Shown here: positions 16,778 through 25,718 of the stretch, in pieces
Position numbering within the stretch: the stretch's first letter is position 1
How the letters are laid out: the number at the start of each line of letters is the position of its first letter
Source: Mycobacterium alsense
GTDB taxonomy: Bacteria > Actinomycetota > Actinomycetes > Mycobacteriales > Mycobacteriaceae
Direction: 5' to 3'
Assembly: GCF_002086635.1 (NCBI RefSeq)
Contig: NZ_MVHD01000047.1
Span: 1 to 46,937 of the forward strand
Length of the DNA stretch: 46,937 nucleotides
The notes under the pieces: generated by a model
Database searches by the model: none
Told to the model about the DNA's origin: nothing
Seen by the model: the letters and a program-made list of their open reading frames with translations, nothing else
Position numbers and translations under genes: made by a program

Positions 16778-18154
16778 CTACCCGCTCGCCGTGCGGATGC
16801 GGGCGCGGATGGGTGCGGCGGCGACCACGGTGAACGGCGTTGCCAGCGGGAAATTTTCGTCGAGAGACTCGACCTCGGCGGCGCGCACGACGGTGGCCAG
16901 CGCCAGCGTGGCCTCCAGCATCGCGAAGTGGTCGCCGATGCAGGAGCGCGGCCCGCCGCCGAACGGCAGGTACTGCCAACGGCTGCGGCCCTTCGACCGC
17001 TCCGGGAGGAACCGGTCGGGGTCGAAGCGCAGCGGATCCTCCCACAGCGCCGGATCGCGGTGCAGCGCATAGAAACTCACGAGGGCCATGGTTTCGGCCT
17101 CGACCAGGTGGCCATCCACCACGATGTCGCGGGTGGGCGCGCGCATCGTCCCCGCGGCGGGCGGACACAACCGCAGCGCCTCGTGCAACACCCGCACCGT
17201 GACGTCGAGCCCGGGCACGTCCTCCGGGGTCAGCGCGCGCTCGCCCAGCGCGGCGACCTCGTTACGGACGCGATCCTGTAGGTCGGGATGATGCCCCAGC
17301 GCCCACAGTGCGTAGGTCAGCGTGGTCGAGGTGGTGTCGTGGCCCGCGAGCATGAACAGCACCAGCTCGTGACAGATCTCGTCGTCGGTCAGCGGCTTGC
17401 CGGTCTCCTCGTCGATCGCCTGGATGAGGGCGCGCACCAAGGGGGCATCGCGGCCGGGGTCGGCGCGCACCGCGCGCAGGATCTCGGCCGCCAGCCGGTG
17501 CAGGGTGTCGTTGGCCCGCCGCGCGATGCGCTGGCTTCTGGTGGGCAGCCACCGCGGGGGGTTCAGCGGCCGCGCCGCGCGGTCGGCCACCCACTCCAGC
17601 GACGCCCGCAGGGCCCGCCCGATCTCGTCGGCGCGCTCGTCGAGGTCCAGCCCGAGCACCGAGCGCCCCAGCGCGCGCAGCGTCAACCGGCGGCACTCCG
17701 TGTCGAGGTCGACCACCGCGCCGTCGCGCCAGCCGTCGGCGACCGACTGCGCCGCCGCGGCCATGTGTCCGGAGTAGCGCGGCACGTGGCGCTTAGTGAA
17801 CACCGGCTGCAGCGCCCGTCGCCGCGGCAGCCAGCGCGCGTGCGGAAGGTCGAGGAGGTTGCCGCCCATCAGCGCCCGCATCTCGACCATGGTGCGGGTG
17901 CGGCCCCGGTCGGCGATCTCGTCGGTGCGGCCCAACAGGTCCCGGGCACCCTGCGGGCTGGCGATCAGCACGACGTTCGGCAGCAGCCACTTGGGTCCGA
18001 GCACGACCCGCGTGATGGGTCCGCCGGCGTCCAACAACGTCTGCAGACCGTCGATGTAGGACCGCACCGCCTTGACCTGGTGCCAATAGGGAAGCGGATT
18101 CTTCGGCGACAACGGGCGCGCCCTGACCTCGGATTGCTCCAGCATCTCGACCAT
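16778..18154 (-). CDS. Cytochrome P450 monooxygenase
   Basis: The 458-residue protein has the main P450 hallmarks: the oxygen-binding I-helix motif AGHDTT (270-275), the K-helix EALR (324-327), a PDRF segment and the heme-binding loop FGGGPRSCIG with the thiolate Cys405. No membrane anchor is seen. The ATG at 18154 is preceded by a strong AAAGGAG ribosome binding site; the open frame continues upstream without support. The sequence does not let me assign a CYP family or substrate. No ferredoxin or ferredoxin reductase is adjacent. It lies 92 bases downstream of a LuxR-type regulator on the same strand and near a divergent FAD monooxygenase, which suggests a small oxidative gene cluster. Confidence 0.95.
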   Translation of the reverse strand: MVEMLEQSEVRARPLSPKNPLPYWHQVKAVRSYIDGLQTLLDAGGPITRVVLGPKWLLPNVVLIASPQGARDLLGRTDEIADRGRTRTMVEMRALMGGNLLDLPHARWLPRRRALQPVFTKRHVPRYSGHMAAAAQSVADGWRDGAVVDLDTECRRLTLRALGRSVLGLDLDERADEIGRALRASLEWVADRAARPLNPPRWLPTRSQRIARRANDTLHRLAAEILRAVRADPGRDAPLVRALIQAIDEETGKPLTDDEICHELVLFMLAGHDTTSTTLTYALWALGHHPDLQDRVRNEVAALGERALTPEDVPGLDVTVRVLHEALRLCPPAAGTMRAPTRDIVVDGHLVEAETMALVSFYALHRDPALWEDPLRFDPDRFLPERSKGRSRWQYLPFGGGPRSCIGDHFAMLEATLALATVVRAAEVESLDENFPLATPFTVVAAAPIRARIRTASG

Positions 18155-18246
18155 GCCAACTCCTTTTGTCGCAGGCACGGTATGGCCGGATCGCGCCGGT
18201 GCGCACGAGTAGTCGGCTACTCGAATTGGCCGCAGGCCGGGTTCCG

Positions 18247-20880
18247 TCAGCTTGGCGCGCCGGGTCCGGCGCGGACGATCGACGCCAGTTCCTCGCGCGA
18301 CTGCGCCCCGACCCGCTGGCAGGCCCGATAGACGTGGCCCTCGACGGTGCGCACCGACATCACCAGCTTTTCGGCGATCTGCCGGTTGGACAGGCCCGCC
18401 ACGACGAGTTCGATGACGGCGCGCTGGCGGCCCGACAACTTGAGGCCCGCCGGGGTCCGCAGCGCGGGCGTCTGCAGGCCACCACACTCGTCGGCCAGCT
18501 CCCGGGCCAGCGCCCCGGCGTACAGGCCGCGCTTGTGCTGCTGGTGTTCGTCGAACGCGACGGAGGCCTGCGCCGCCGCGTCCGCGGCCGCGACCCGATC
18601 ACCGATGCCCCGGTACGCCGCCGCCGCGGCCAGCAGGCCCTCGCCGTCTCCGGCCACAAGGGCCTCGGCGTGCCGGGCGACCGCGTCGGCCACCGGCAGC
18701 GACAACGCGCCGGCCAGCTCCCGGGCCCGCGCCGCGTCCGAGGCGTCGCCCCATTGCGCGGCGGCCTGGATGCAGGCCAATTCGTGGGTAGGCTGGCCGC
18801 GGTCGCGCGCGAGCCCCGCCGCCTCCCGCGCGATCGCGACCGCCTCGCCCAACGAGCCGCTCGCCGCGGCCGCCCACCCGCGGGCCAGCGCCAAGCCGGT
18901 GTCCATGAACAAAAAGTCGGGCGGCACGCAGGCCCGCGCGCCCGCCACCGCGTCGTTGGCTTCGGTGGGCTGCCCGAGCTTGGCGTGCGCCTCGGCCAGC
19001 GCGAAGTAGCTCGCTGGCCGCAAACCCGTTGTGATGGAATGCATTTGCACCCCGGCGAGGGCTTCGTGCACCAGCCGGACCGCGTCGCCGACGGCGCCCC
19101 GCGCCAGTGCGGCGTTGCCCAGCAGCAGGGCCAGGTTCGCATAGGCCAGGCCCGGAACGTCGCGGGCCGATTCGGCCAATTGATCTGCCACGCTGACGAA
19201 TTCGTCGATGCGACCGGTCAGCCGACACGCTCGCCCGTACACGGCGCCGAACCAGAACCGCATGTGGGACGCCTGAAACGATGTCGTCGCTCGGCGCAGC
19301 GCCTCCGCGGCCACGTCGGCCAGTCGATCGACGGTCCCGAGCGCGCCCATGGCCATGATCGACGCGAGCGAGGCCATCATCGCGTGGAAATCGCCCAGCT
19401 CGCCCGATCCCAAAGCGGCGCTTGCTCTTTCGGCTGCAATCTCGCAGCGCGCCGACACCGCGTCCAGGCACGCCTGCACCGCAAGACGCTCCGCCGCCTG
19501 TCCGGGCGTCTCGTGCGCGGCGGCGAGGCCGTCGAGGATCCGTGCGGCCTCGCCCGGATTGCCCAACATCCACATCAGGTTGGCCGCCCGCACGGTAGCC
19601 CAGTGGTGCGCGTCGGGCGCGGACCCCGGACCGCGGCCGCCGGCCATGTCGCGCAGCGCCTCCTCGGCCTGCTCGCCGCGTCCCCGCAGTACCAGGTTCA
19701 TCGCCCGCACGCCGGCGGCGCCCGGGGCCCCCGCTTGCGCCGCGGCGTTGGCGAACCGGTCGGCCAGGTCGAGATCCAGCAGCGTCATCGCGTGCCGCGC
19801 GGATTGCAGGTACAGCTCGGGGTCGGGATCGAGGTCCGACTCGAGGCGCAGCAGCGCCCGGCGCACGGTGGCCTGCATGTCGGCATCACCGGTTTGCGCC
19901 AGGCGCGTCGCCAACCGGCCCCGGATCGCCGACAGATACATCTCGCCGGCCGCGGCGCGGCGAAGCTCGCCGAACAGCGGGTGCGCCAGCCTGGCCGTCA
20001 GCCCACCGGGGGTGCGTTCGACGTTCACCAGGCCGACTTCTTCGGCGGCCGCCAGGTCCTCGCGGCCGACCAGATCGCGTAGCACCGCGACGGGCAGCGG
20101 TTCGCACTGCGACAGCGTGTCGACCACCAGCGCCGCCCCCGGGGTGAGCCGACCCATCTGGCGTGCGACCGTGTCGGACAGGGTCGCCGACACCGCGACG
20201 TCCCCGTCCCACACCCAGACCCCGGCCACTCGCCGCATCCGGCCGGCCGCCATCTGGTCGGTGAGCAACTGCCGCAAAAACAACGTGTTTCCGCCCGTGA
20301 GGCGCCGGAATCGGTTCGCGCTGCGCGCGTCCACCGGCCCGCCCAGCGTGGACTCGATGACCTCGCGGGTCGCCGCGGCCGACAGCGGCTCGAGGTCCAG
20401 GCGAGGCAGCAGCCCGTCCTTCCACAAGGCCGTCACCGCGTCGGGCTCCTCGCGGCCCGTGCGGACGGTGACCACCAGCCGTGCCCCGCCGGACTGCGCC
20501 AGCTGGTGAATGACGAGGGCCGACAACCCATCCAGCAGGTGGGCGTCGTCGACACCCACCACGACGCGGCCCCGGCGCTGCCGCGCGACGAACGACTCGA
20601 TCACGCGCCGCACGTTGGTCAGCGGGTCCGACATGGCGTCGCCCAGCAGGCCGATGAACGCCCCGAGCGGCAGCGCTCGCGCCGACTCGGTGCCGACGAT
20701 CCATTTCGTGCGCTCCCCCGACGCCTCGGCGCGCCGCAGCACTTCGCGGGCCAGCCAGGTCTTGCCCACCCCCGCCGGGCCCGCGATGACCACGCCCGAG
20801 TGATTGCCAGAACCGCCGAGGGCGCGGCGAATGGTGCCCAATTCGCTGTCACGCCCCGTCAGCAGCTCGCCGCTGATCAC
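18247..20880 (-). CDS. Large ATP-binding LuxR-family (LAL/MalT-like) regulator
   Basis: The 877-residue protein has an N-terminal STAND-type ATPase with Walker A GPAGVGKT (34-41) and Walker B VVVGVDDAH (106-114). A long alanine-rich helical region of TPR type follows, and a C-terminal LuxR helix-turn-helix covers about the last 65 residues (LSGRQRAVIELVVAGLSNRQ, then VRTVEGHVYRA). Proteins of this design are signal-dependent activators. The GTG at 20880 is used because a TATAGT hexamer lies six bases before it, so the mRNA is probably leaderless; the 31 extra codons upstream cross that hexamer. It is divergent from the FAD monooxygenase and upstream of the P450, both possible targets. Confidence 0.93.
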   Translation of the reverse strand: MISGELLTGRDSELGTIRRALGGSGNHSGVVIAGPAGVGKTWLAREVLRRAEASGERTKWIVGTESARALPLGAFIGLLGDAMSDPLTNVRRVIESFVARQRRGRVVVGVDDAHLLDGLSALVIHQLAQSGGARLVVTVRTGREEPDAVTALWKDGLLPRLDLEPLSAAATREVIESTLGGPVDARSANRFRRLTGGNTLFLRQLLTDQMAAGRMRRVAGVWVWDGDVAVSATLSDTVARQMGRLTPGAALVVDTLSQCEPLPVAVLRDLVGREDLAAAEEVGLVNVERTPGGLTARLAHPLFGELRRAAAGEMYLSAIRGRLATRLAQTGDADMQATVRRALLRLESDLDPDPELYLQSARHAMTLLDLDLADRFANAAAQAGAPGAAGVRAMNLVLRGRGEQAEEALRDMAGGRGPGSAPDAHHWATVRAANLMWMLGNPGEAARILDGLAAAHETPGQAAERLAVQACLDAVSARCEIAAERASAALGSGELGDFHAMMASLASIMAMGALGTVDRLADVAAEALRRATTSFQASHMRFWFGAVYGRACRLTGRIDEFVSVADQLAESARDVPGLAYANLALLLGNAALARGAVGDAVRLVHEALAGVQMHSITTGLRPASYFALAEAHAKLGQPTEANDAVAGARACVPPDFLFMDTGLALARGWAAAASGSLGEAVAIAREAAGLARDRGQPTHELACIQAAAQWGDASDAARARELAGALSLPVADAVARHAEALVAGDGEGLLAAAAAYRGIGDRVAAADAAAQASVAFDEHQQHKRGLYAGALARELADECGGLQTPALRTPAGLKLSGRQRAVIELVVAGLSNRQIAEKLVMSVRTVEGHVYRACQRVGAQSREELASIVRAGPGAPS

Positions 20881-20886
20881 GCCGTG

Positions 20887-20892
20887 ACTATA
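20887..20892 (-). promoter_or_regulatory. Candidate -10 for leaderless LuxR-family gene
   Basis: On the minus strand TATAGT is followed by CACGGC and then the GTG start, so transcription would begin at the start codon. No ribosome binding site is present. No clear -35 is visible. Confidence 0.6.
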
Positions 20893-21061
20893 GCGGTGCG
20901 CGGGCGCCCGCCGGCCCGCGATGCCGGTGTTTCGCAGAGCCCGCCGCAAACCTTTGCCGAGGCCGCGCGCCACGGTCGCGTACCCGACTACGCTATCGGC
21001 GCCCGCGCCGCGCCGTGAGCATGGTTTTTGCCAACCGGCGACACGGCGAAAGGCGGTGGGT

Positions 21062-22531
21062 ATGCCCGACTCGATTCCCGACCCGAACCCCCGGATCGGA
21101 GGTCACGCGGTGGTGTTGGGGGCGAGCATGGCCGGGCTGCTGGCCGCGCGGACGCTCGCCGACTTCTTCGACACGGTGACGGTGGTGGAGCGCGACCCCC
21201 TGCCCGTGTCCGACACCGCCCGCCGCGGCGTGCCCCAGGGCCGCCACCTGCACGGCCTGCTGGCCCGCGGCGCTCAGGTGATCGAGGAGCTGCTCCCCGG
21301 CATCCTCGACCAATTGGTGATGGACGGCGCCCAGTACTTCGACGGCCAGGATCTGTCGCAGTGGTACTACAACCTCGGCGGACACCCCATGGTGCGCAGC
21401 GGCAGCGCGCCCTCGATCACCGCCTACCTGGTGACCCGGCCGTTCCTGGAGGATCACGTCCGCCGGCGAGTGCGCGACATCCCCAACGTCACGCTGCTCG
21501 GCGAGCACGACGTCGTGGCCCTGACGTCTGTGACCTCGACCCGCGACCGGCGCCGCGTCACCGGAGCGCGGGTGGTCGACCGCCGCAGTGGCGAAGACTC
21601 CACGCTGAGCGCCGATTTGGTCGTCGACGCCACGGGGCGCGGGGGCCGCACCCCCTTCTGGCTGGACAGCCTGGGCTACGGCCGCCCGCCCGAGGACCGC
21701 GTCGCGGTGCACGTGACCTACATCAGCCAGGTGCTGAGCATGACGCCGGACGCGCTGCGCGAGCTCGGTTTCGTCGTTGGGGTGGTGCCGGGCCGGCCAC
21801 GCGGGTTCGGCATGTTGCACTGCGAGAACGACACCTGGGTGTTCACCGTGATGGGCATCGCGGGTTGCGAACCGCCCCAAGACTTTCCGGGCATGTGCGA
21901 GTTCGTCGAGGACTGCGCACCGGCCCACATGCTCGCGGCGGTCAGGGAGGCCCGGCCCATCGGGGAGCCGGCGCGGCACCGCATGCCGTCGAGCCAATGG
22001 CGCCGCTACGACAAGATGCGCCGCTTCCCCGACGGCCTGCTGGTGGTCGGCGACGCGATCTGCAGCTTCAACCCGATCTACGGCCAGGGCATGACGGTGG
22101 CCGCGCTCGAGGCCGCGGCGCTGCGCGACTGCCTGTTCGGTGGCACCGAGGATTTGGCGCGGCGGTTCTTCCGCGCCGCGGCGCGACCGATCCGTCAGGC
22201 GTGGCAGCTGTCAGCTACCCCGGACCGGGCCCTGCCCGAAACCGACGGCGCGCCAACGCTGCCCGAGCGGCTGCTCAACCGGTACGTCGACCGGGTGCTC
22301 GCCGCCGCCGAATACGACGCCGCCGCGGTGGACCAGTTCGTCAAGGTGACCTCGCTCGTCGACCCTCCGAGCCGGCTGCTGCGCCCGGGCATCATGTGGC
22401 GCGCCGCCCGGGCGGGCGACCGTAGGCGGCCGGCGCGATCGGGCGGTGCGACCGAGCGGCCGGCGTTGCGCAAGACGGCGCACTCGACGCCCCCGACGGA
22501 TGCGGCCGATAGCGTCATCTTGAGCTGGTGA
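21062..22531 (+). CDS. FAD-dependent monooxygenase/oxidoreductase
   Basis: The 489-residue protein belongs to the PHBH-like FAD monooxygenase superfamily (aromatic hydroxylases, epoxidases, halogenases). The N-terminal dinucleotide fold reads VVLGASMAG, a GxSxxG variant at residues 20-25, with Glu43 (VVERD) ending the second strand. A DATGRGG segment is at 189-195 and the FAD-ribityl GD motif is at 330-331 (VVGDAICSFNPIYGQG). No signal peptide is seen. The substrate is not identifiable. The last 60 or so residues are low-complexity and Arg/Ala-rich. It is divergent from the LuxR-type regulator gene, with a 181-base region between them that could hold shared control sites. Confidence 0.9.
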   Translation: MPDSIPDPNPRIGGHAVVLGASMAGLLAARTLADFFDTVTVVERDPLPVSDTARRGVPQGRHLHGLLARGAQVIEELLPGILDQLVMDGAQYFDGQDLSQWYYNLGGHPMVRSGSAPSITAYLVTRPFLEDHVRRRVRDIPNVTLLGEHDVVALTSVTSTRDRRRVTGARVVDRRSGEDSTLSADLVVDATGRGGRTPFWLDSLGYGRPPEDRVAVHVTYISQVLSMTPDALRELGFVVGVVPGRPRGFGMLHCENDTWVFTVMGIAGCEPPQDFPGMCEFVEDCAPAHMLAAVREARPIGEPARHRMPSSQWRRYDKMRRFPDGLLVVGDAICSFNPIYGQGMTVAALEAAALRDCLFGGTEDLARRFFRAAARPIRQAWQLSATPDRALPETDGAPTLPERLLNRYVDRVLAAAEYDAAAVDQFVKVTSLVDPPSRLLRPGIMWRAARAGDRRRPARSGGATERPALRKTAHSTPPTDAADSVILSW

Positions 22532-22537
22532 GCGCCT

Positions 22538-22543
22538 TATTGT
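22538..22543 (+). promoter_or_regulatory. Candidate -10 for leaderless cyclase gene
   Basis: TATTGT is followed by seven bases and the ATG at 22551. There is no purine-rich ribosome binding site, so a leaderless transcript is likely and the gene can be expressed apart from the FAD monooxygenase 19 bases upstream. Confidence 0.5.
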
Positions 22544-22550
22544 TGGGCGC

Positions 22551-25500
22551 ATGACGGCCGCGTTGGCCTGTGTGCGGTGCGCCGCGGAATTGCGGCCCAC
22601 CGCGAAGTTCTGCGACGAGTGCGGCTCGCCGACCGCCGCGCCGGCAGCACCTGCCGAGTACAAGCAGGTCACCGTGCTGTTCGCCGACGTGGTGGGATCG
22701 ATGGACATCGCCGCCGCGGTGGGTCCGGAACGGTTGCGCGAGATCATGACCGAACTCGTCAGGCGCGCGGCGGCGACCGTGCAGCGCTACGGCGGCACCG
22801 TGGACAAGTTCACCGGCGACGGGATCATGGCGGTGTTCGGAGCGCCGGTTGCCTTGGAGGACCACGGTGTCCGAGCGTGCATGGCGGCCCTCGGCATTCA
22901 AGAGGCGGTTGCCGGGCTCGCGGCGGAGGTGCGCCGCCGCGACCCCGTCGACCTGCAGCTGCGGATAGGCCTGAACTCCGGCCAGGTGATTGCGGGTGAG
23001 GTCGGTTCGGCCGCGATGGGCTACACGGCAGTCGGCGAGCAGGTGGGGATGGCCCAGCGGATGGAATCGGTCGCTCCGAGCGGCGGGGTGATGCTCAGCG
23101 AGCCCACCGCGCGGCTGGTCGAGGGTGCCGTGCTGCTCGCCGAACCAGAGCTGGTGCGTATCAAAGGGTTTGCCGACCCGGTGCCCGCGCGGCGGCTACT
23201 GGGCGTCACCGCCCAAAGAACCGGTGTCTCGGAGGCGGCGCTGGTGGGCCGCGACTGGGAATTGACCACGCTGGCCACGATGCTGGATCGCGCGGCGGCC
23301 GGCCGCGGGTGTGTGGTGAACGTGGTCGGTCCTGCGGGCATCGGCAAGACCCGGCTGGTGTCCGAAGCCACCCGGCTCGCGAAAAGCCGTGGCATCGAAG
23401 TCTTTTCCACCTTTTGCGAATCGCACGCCACCGACGTCCCGTTTCACGCGGTGGCGCGGCTGCTGCGTGCGACGGGGCGGCTCAGCGGTCTGGACGACCA
23501 GACCGCGCGAGCACAGGTGCGCGCGCAATTTCCGGATGCCGATCCGCTGGATTTGCGGCTGCTTGATGACTTGGTGGGCATCGCCGATCCCGGGCTCGAG
23601 CTGCCCAAGATCGACCCCGATGCGCGGCGACGCCGTTTGACGGCCTTGCTCAACTCCGCTCAGCTGGCCCGCGCCGAACCGGCCGTGTTCGTCGTGGAGG
23701 ACGCGCACTGGATCGACGAGGTCAGCGAATCCATGATCGCCGACTTTCTCACGGTGATCCCCCAAACCCTTTCGCTGGTGCTGATCACCTATCGCCCCGA
23801 ATACCGCGGGGCCCTGGCGCACGTCGCCGGGGCGCAGACCGTTGCCCTGCCACCGCTGAGCGATGCCGACACCGCCACGCTGGTCACCGAGCTGTTGGGC
23901 CGCGATCCATCCGTCGGCGAGATCGGCGAGACGATCGCCGGGCGCGCGGCCGGCAACCCGTTTTTCGCCGAGGAGATCACCCGCGACCTCGCCGAACGCG
24001 GCGTGCTGGTCGGCCAGCGCGGTAGCTATGCCCGCGGGGCCGACGTGGCCGAGATCAGCGTGCCGGCCACGCTGCAGGCGACCATCGCCGCCCGCATCGA
24101 CCGACTCGGCCCCGCCGCCAAACGCACGCTTGCCGCCGCGGCGGTGATCGGGGCCAGGTTCAGCGCCGGGCTGCTGGCCAAACTCGAAGTCGATCCGGTG
24201 CACGACGAACTGATCGCCACGGACCTCATCGACCAAGTGCAGTTCACCCCGCAGGTCGAATACGCGTTTCGGCACCCGCTGATCCGCACGGTGGCCTACG
24301 AATCGCAACTGAGAGCCGATCGCGCACTGCTGCATCGCCGCCTGGCCACCGCGCTCGAAGCCCGTGAACCGGAATCGAGCGAGCAGAACGCCGCGCTGAT
24401 CGCCGAACATCTCGAGGCCGCCGGCGATCTGCACGCGGCCTACGGGTGGCACATGCGCGCGGCATCGTGGGCGACCAACCGCGACATCAATGCCGCGCGA
24501 CTCGGTTGGGAGCGCGCCACCAGAATCGCGGATGCCCTACCCGCTGATGATCCCGACCGGCCGGCCATGCGGATCGCCCCGCGCACCATGCTGTGTGGCA
24601 CGGCCTGGCGACTTCACACCGATGTGGCCGATGAACGCCTCGACGAGCTGAGCGAGTTGTGCACCGCCGCCGGCGACAAGGCGTCGCTGGCCATAGCCAT
24701 GGCGGGGCGCGTGATGGACAGCGCGTACCAGGGCCAGGTGAGCGAGGCCTCGCGGTTGGCGTCCGAGGCCTGGGCCCTGAACGAATCGCTTGGCGACCCG
24801 GCCGTGGTGGTGGGGCTGTCCTACGCGCCGATCTACGCCAAGATGGAAAGTGCCGAGCGGTATGAATTGCTCCGGTGGTCGCAGCGGGTCATCGACCTGG
24901 CCGACGGTGACCCGGCCAAGGGCAACTTCATCTTCGGGTGTCCGCTGGCGCTCGCGATGATCACGCGAGGCATTGGCCGATATTGCCTCGGCCGTCCCGG
25001 ATGGCGGGACGACCTGCAGGACGGCATCGCCATGGCGCGCGCGTCGGATCCGCTCACCTACGCGGGCGCCGTCACCTACGCCTACGCCGTGGCGATACCG
25101 TGCGGCGTGCTGAAACCCGATGATTCCGCGATCCGCGAGATCGAGCATGCCCTGCACACCGCCGAACGATCCGGTGACGATTTCGCTTTGGCCCACGCCC
25201 ACGTGACGCTTGGCGGTGCGCTCGTCTACCGCCCGGCACCGGCCGAACGTGACCGCGGAAGGAGCCTCCTGGCGGCCGTGCGGGAAGTCTTTTTGCGCCA
25301 GAGTCACCACCTGTCCGATTTGCCGCTCGTCGACGCGCTGTTGGCGCGCGAGAGGGCCCGCCACGGAGATCGCGATGGCGCGATCGCGCTCATGCGGGTA
25401 GCCCTCGACCATGTGCTCCGCAAGGGCCGGCTACTGACGTGGGGCGTCGTCGTCACGGACATCCTGGTCGAGACACTGCTGGACCGCGTTGCCAGCGGCG

Positions 25501-25718
25501 ACGTGACCGAGGCCGAGGCCGCAATCGTGCGGTTGGCGACGGCACCGACCGAAGAGGAGTTCGTTCCGCGCGACGTCATCGTGCTTCGGCTACGTGCCCT
25601 GCTGGCACGGGCCCGCGGCGACGCTGCGGCTTACGCAGACTTCCGGGATCGCTACCGCGGCATGGCGAAAACGCTTGGCTTCGAGAGACATATCGAGCTG
25701 GCCGAGGCGATGCCTTGA
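22551..25718 (+). CDS. Zinc-ribbon / class III cyclase-like / AAA-ATPase signalling protein
   Basis: The 1055-residue protein has three parts. Residues 7-24 form a zinc ribbon (Cys7, Cys10, Cys21, Cys24). Residues about 38-200 form a class III nucleotide cyclase domain with metal-binding Asp46 and Asp90 and substrate Lys86. A STAND/AAA ATPase follows, with Walker A GPAGIGKT (260-267) and Walker B VFVVEDAH (379-386), then a long TPR-like helical region. There is no C-terminal LuxR domain, unlike several related mycobacterial proteins. The adenine-specifying Asp is Thr159, and the transition-state Asn of the usual VNxAxR motif is Gly166 (VGMAQR), although Arg170 is kept. Cyclase activity is therefore doubtful; it may be a sensor or weak enzyme. 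Confidence 0.92.
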   Translation: MTAALACVRCAAELRPTAKFCDECGSPTAAPAAPAEYKQVTVLFADVVGSMDIAAAVGPERLREIMTELVRRAAATVQRYGGTVDKFTGDGIMAVFGAPVALEDHGVRACMAALGIQEAVAGLAAEVRRRDPVDLQLRIGLNSGQVIAGEVGSAAMGYTAVGEQVGMAQRMESVAPSGGVMLSEPTARLVEGAVLLAEPELVRIKGFADPVPARRLLGVTAQRTGVSEAALVGRDWELTTLATMLDRAAAGRGCVVNVVGPAGIGKTRLVSEATRLAKSRGIEVFSTFCESHATDVPFHAVARLLRATGRLSGLDDQTARAQVRAQFPDADPLDLRLLDDLVGIADPGLELPKIDPDARRRRLTALLNSAQLARAEPAVFVVEDAHWIDEVSESMIADFLTVIPQTLSLVLITYRPEYRGALAHVAGAQTVALPPLSDADTATLVTELLGRDPSVGEIGETIAGRAAGNPFFAEEITRDLAERGVLVGQRGSYARGADVAEISVPATLQATIAARIDRLGPAAKRTLAAAAVIGARFSAGLLAKLEVDPVHDELIATDLIDQVQFTPQVEYAFRHPLIRTVAYESQLRADRALLHRRLATALEAREPESSEQNAALIAEHLEAAGDLHAAYGWHMRAASWATNRDINAARLGWERATRIADALPADDPDRPAMRIAPRTMLCGTAWRLHTDVADERLDELSELCTAAGDKASLAIAMAGRVMDSAYQGQVSEASRLASEAWALNESLGDPAVVVGLSYAPIYAKMESAERYELLRWSQRVIDLADGDPAKGNFIFGCPLALAMITRGIGRYCLGRPGWRDDLQDGIAMARASDPLTYAGAVTYAYAVAIPCGVLKPDDSAIREIEHALHTAERSGDDFALAHAHVTLGGALVYRPAPAERDRGRSLLAAVREVFLRQSHHLSDLPLVDALLARERARHGDRDGAIALMRVALDHVLRKGRLLTWGVVVTDILVETLLDRVASGDVTEAEAAIVRLATAPTEEEFVPRDVIVLRLRALLARARGDAAAYADFRDRYRGMAKTLGFERHIELAEAMP

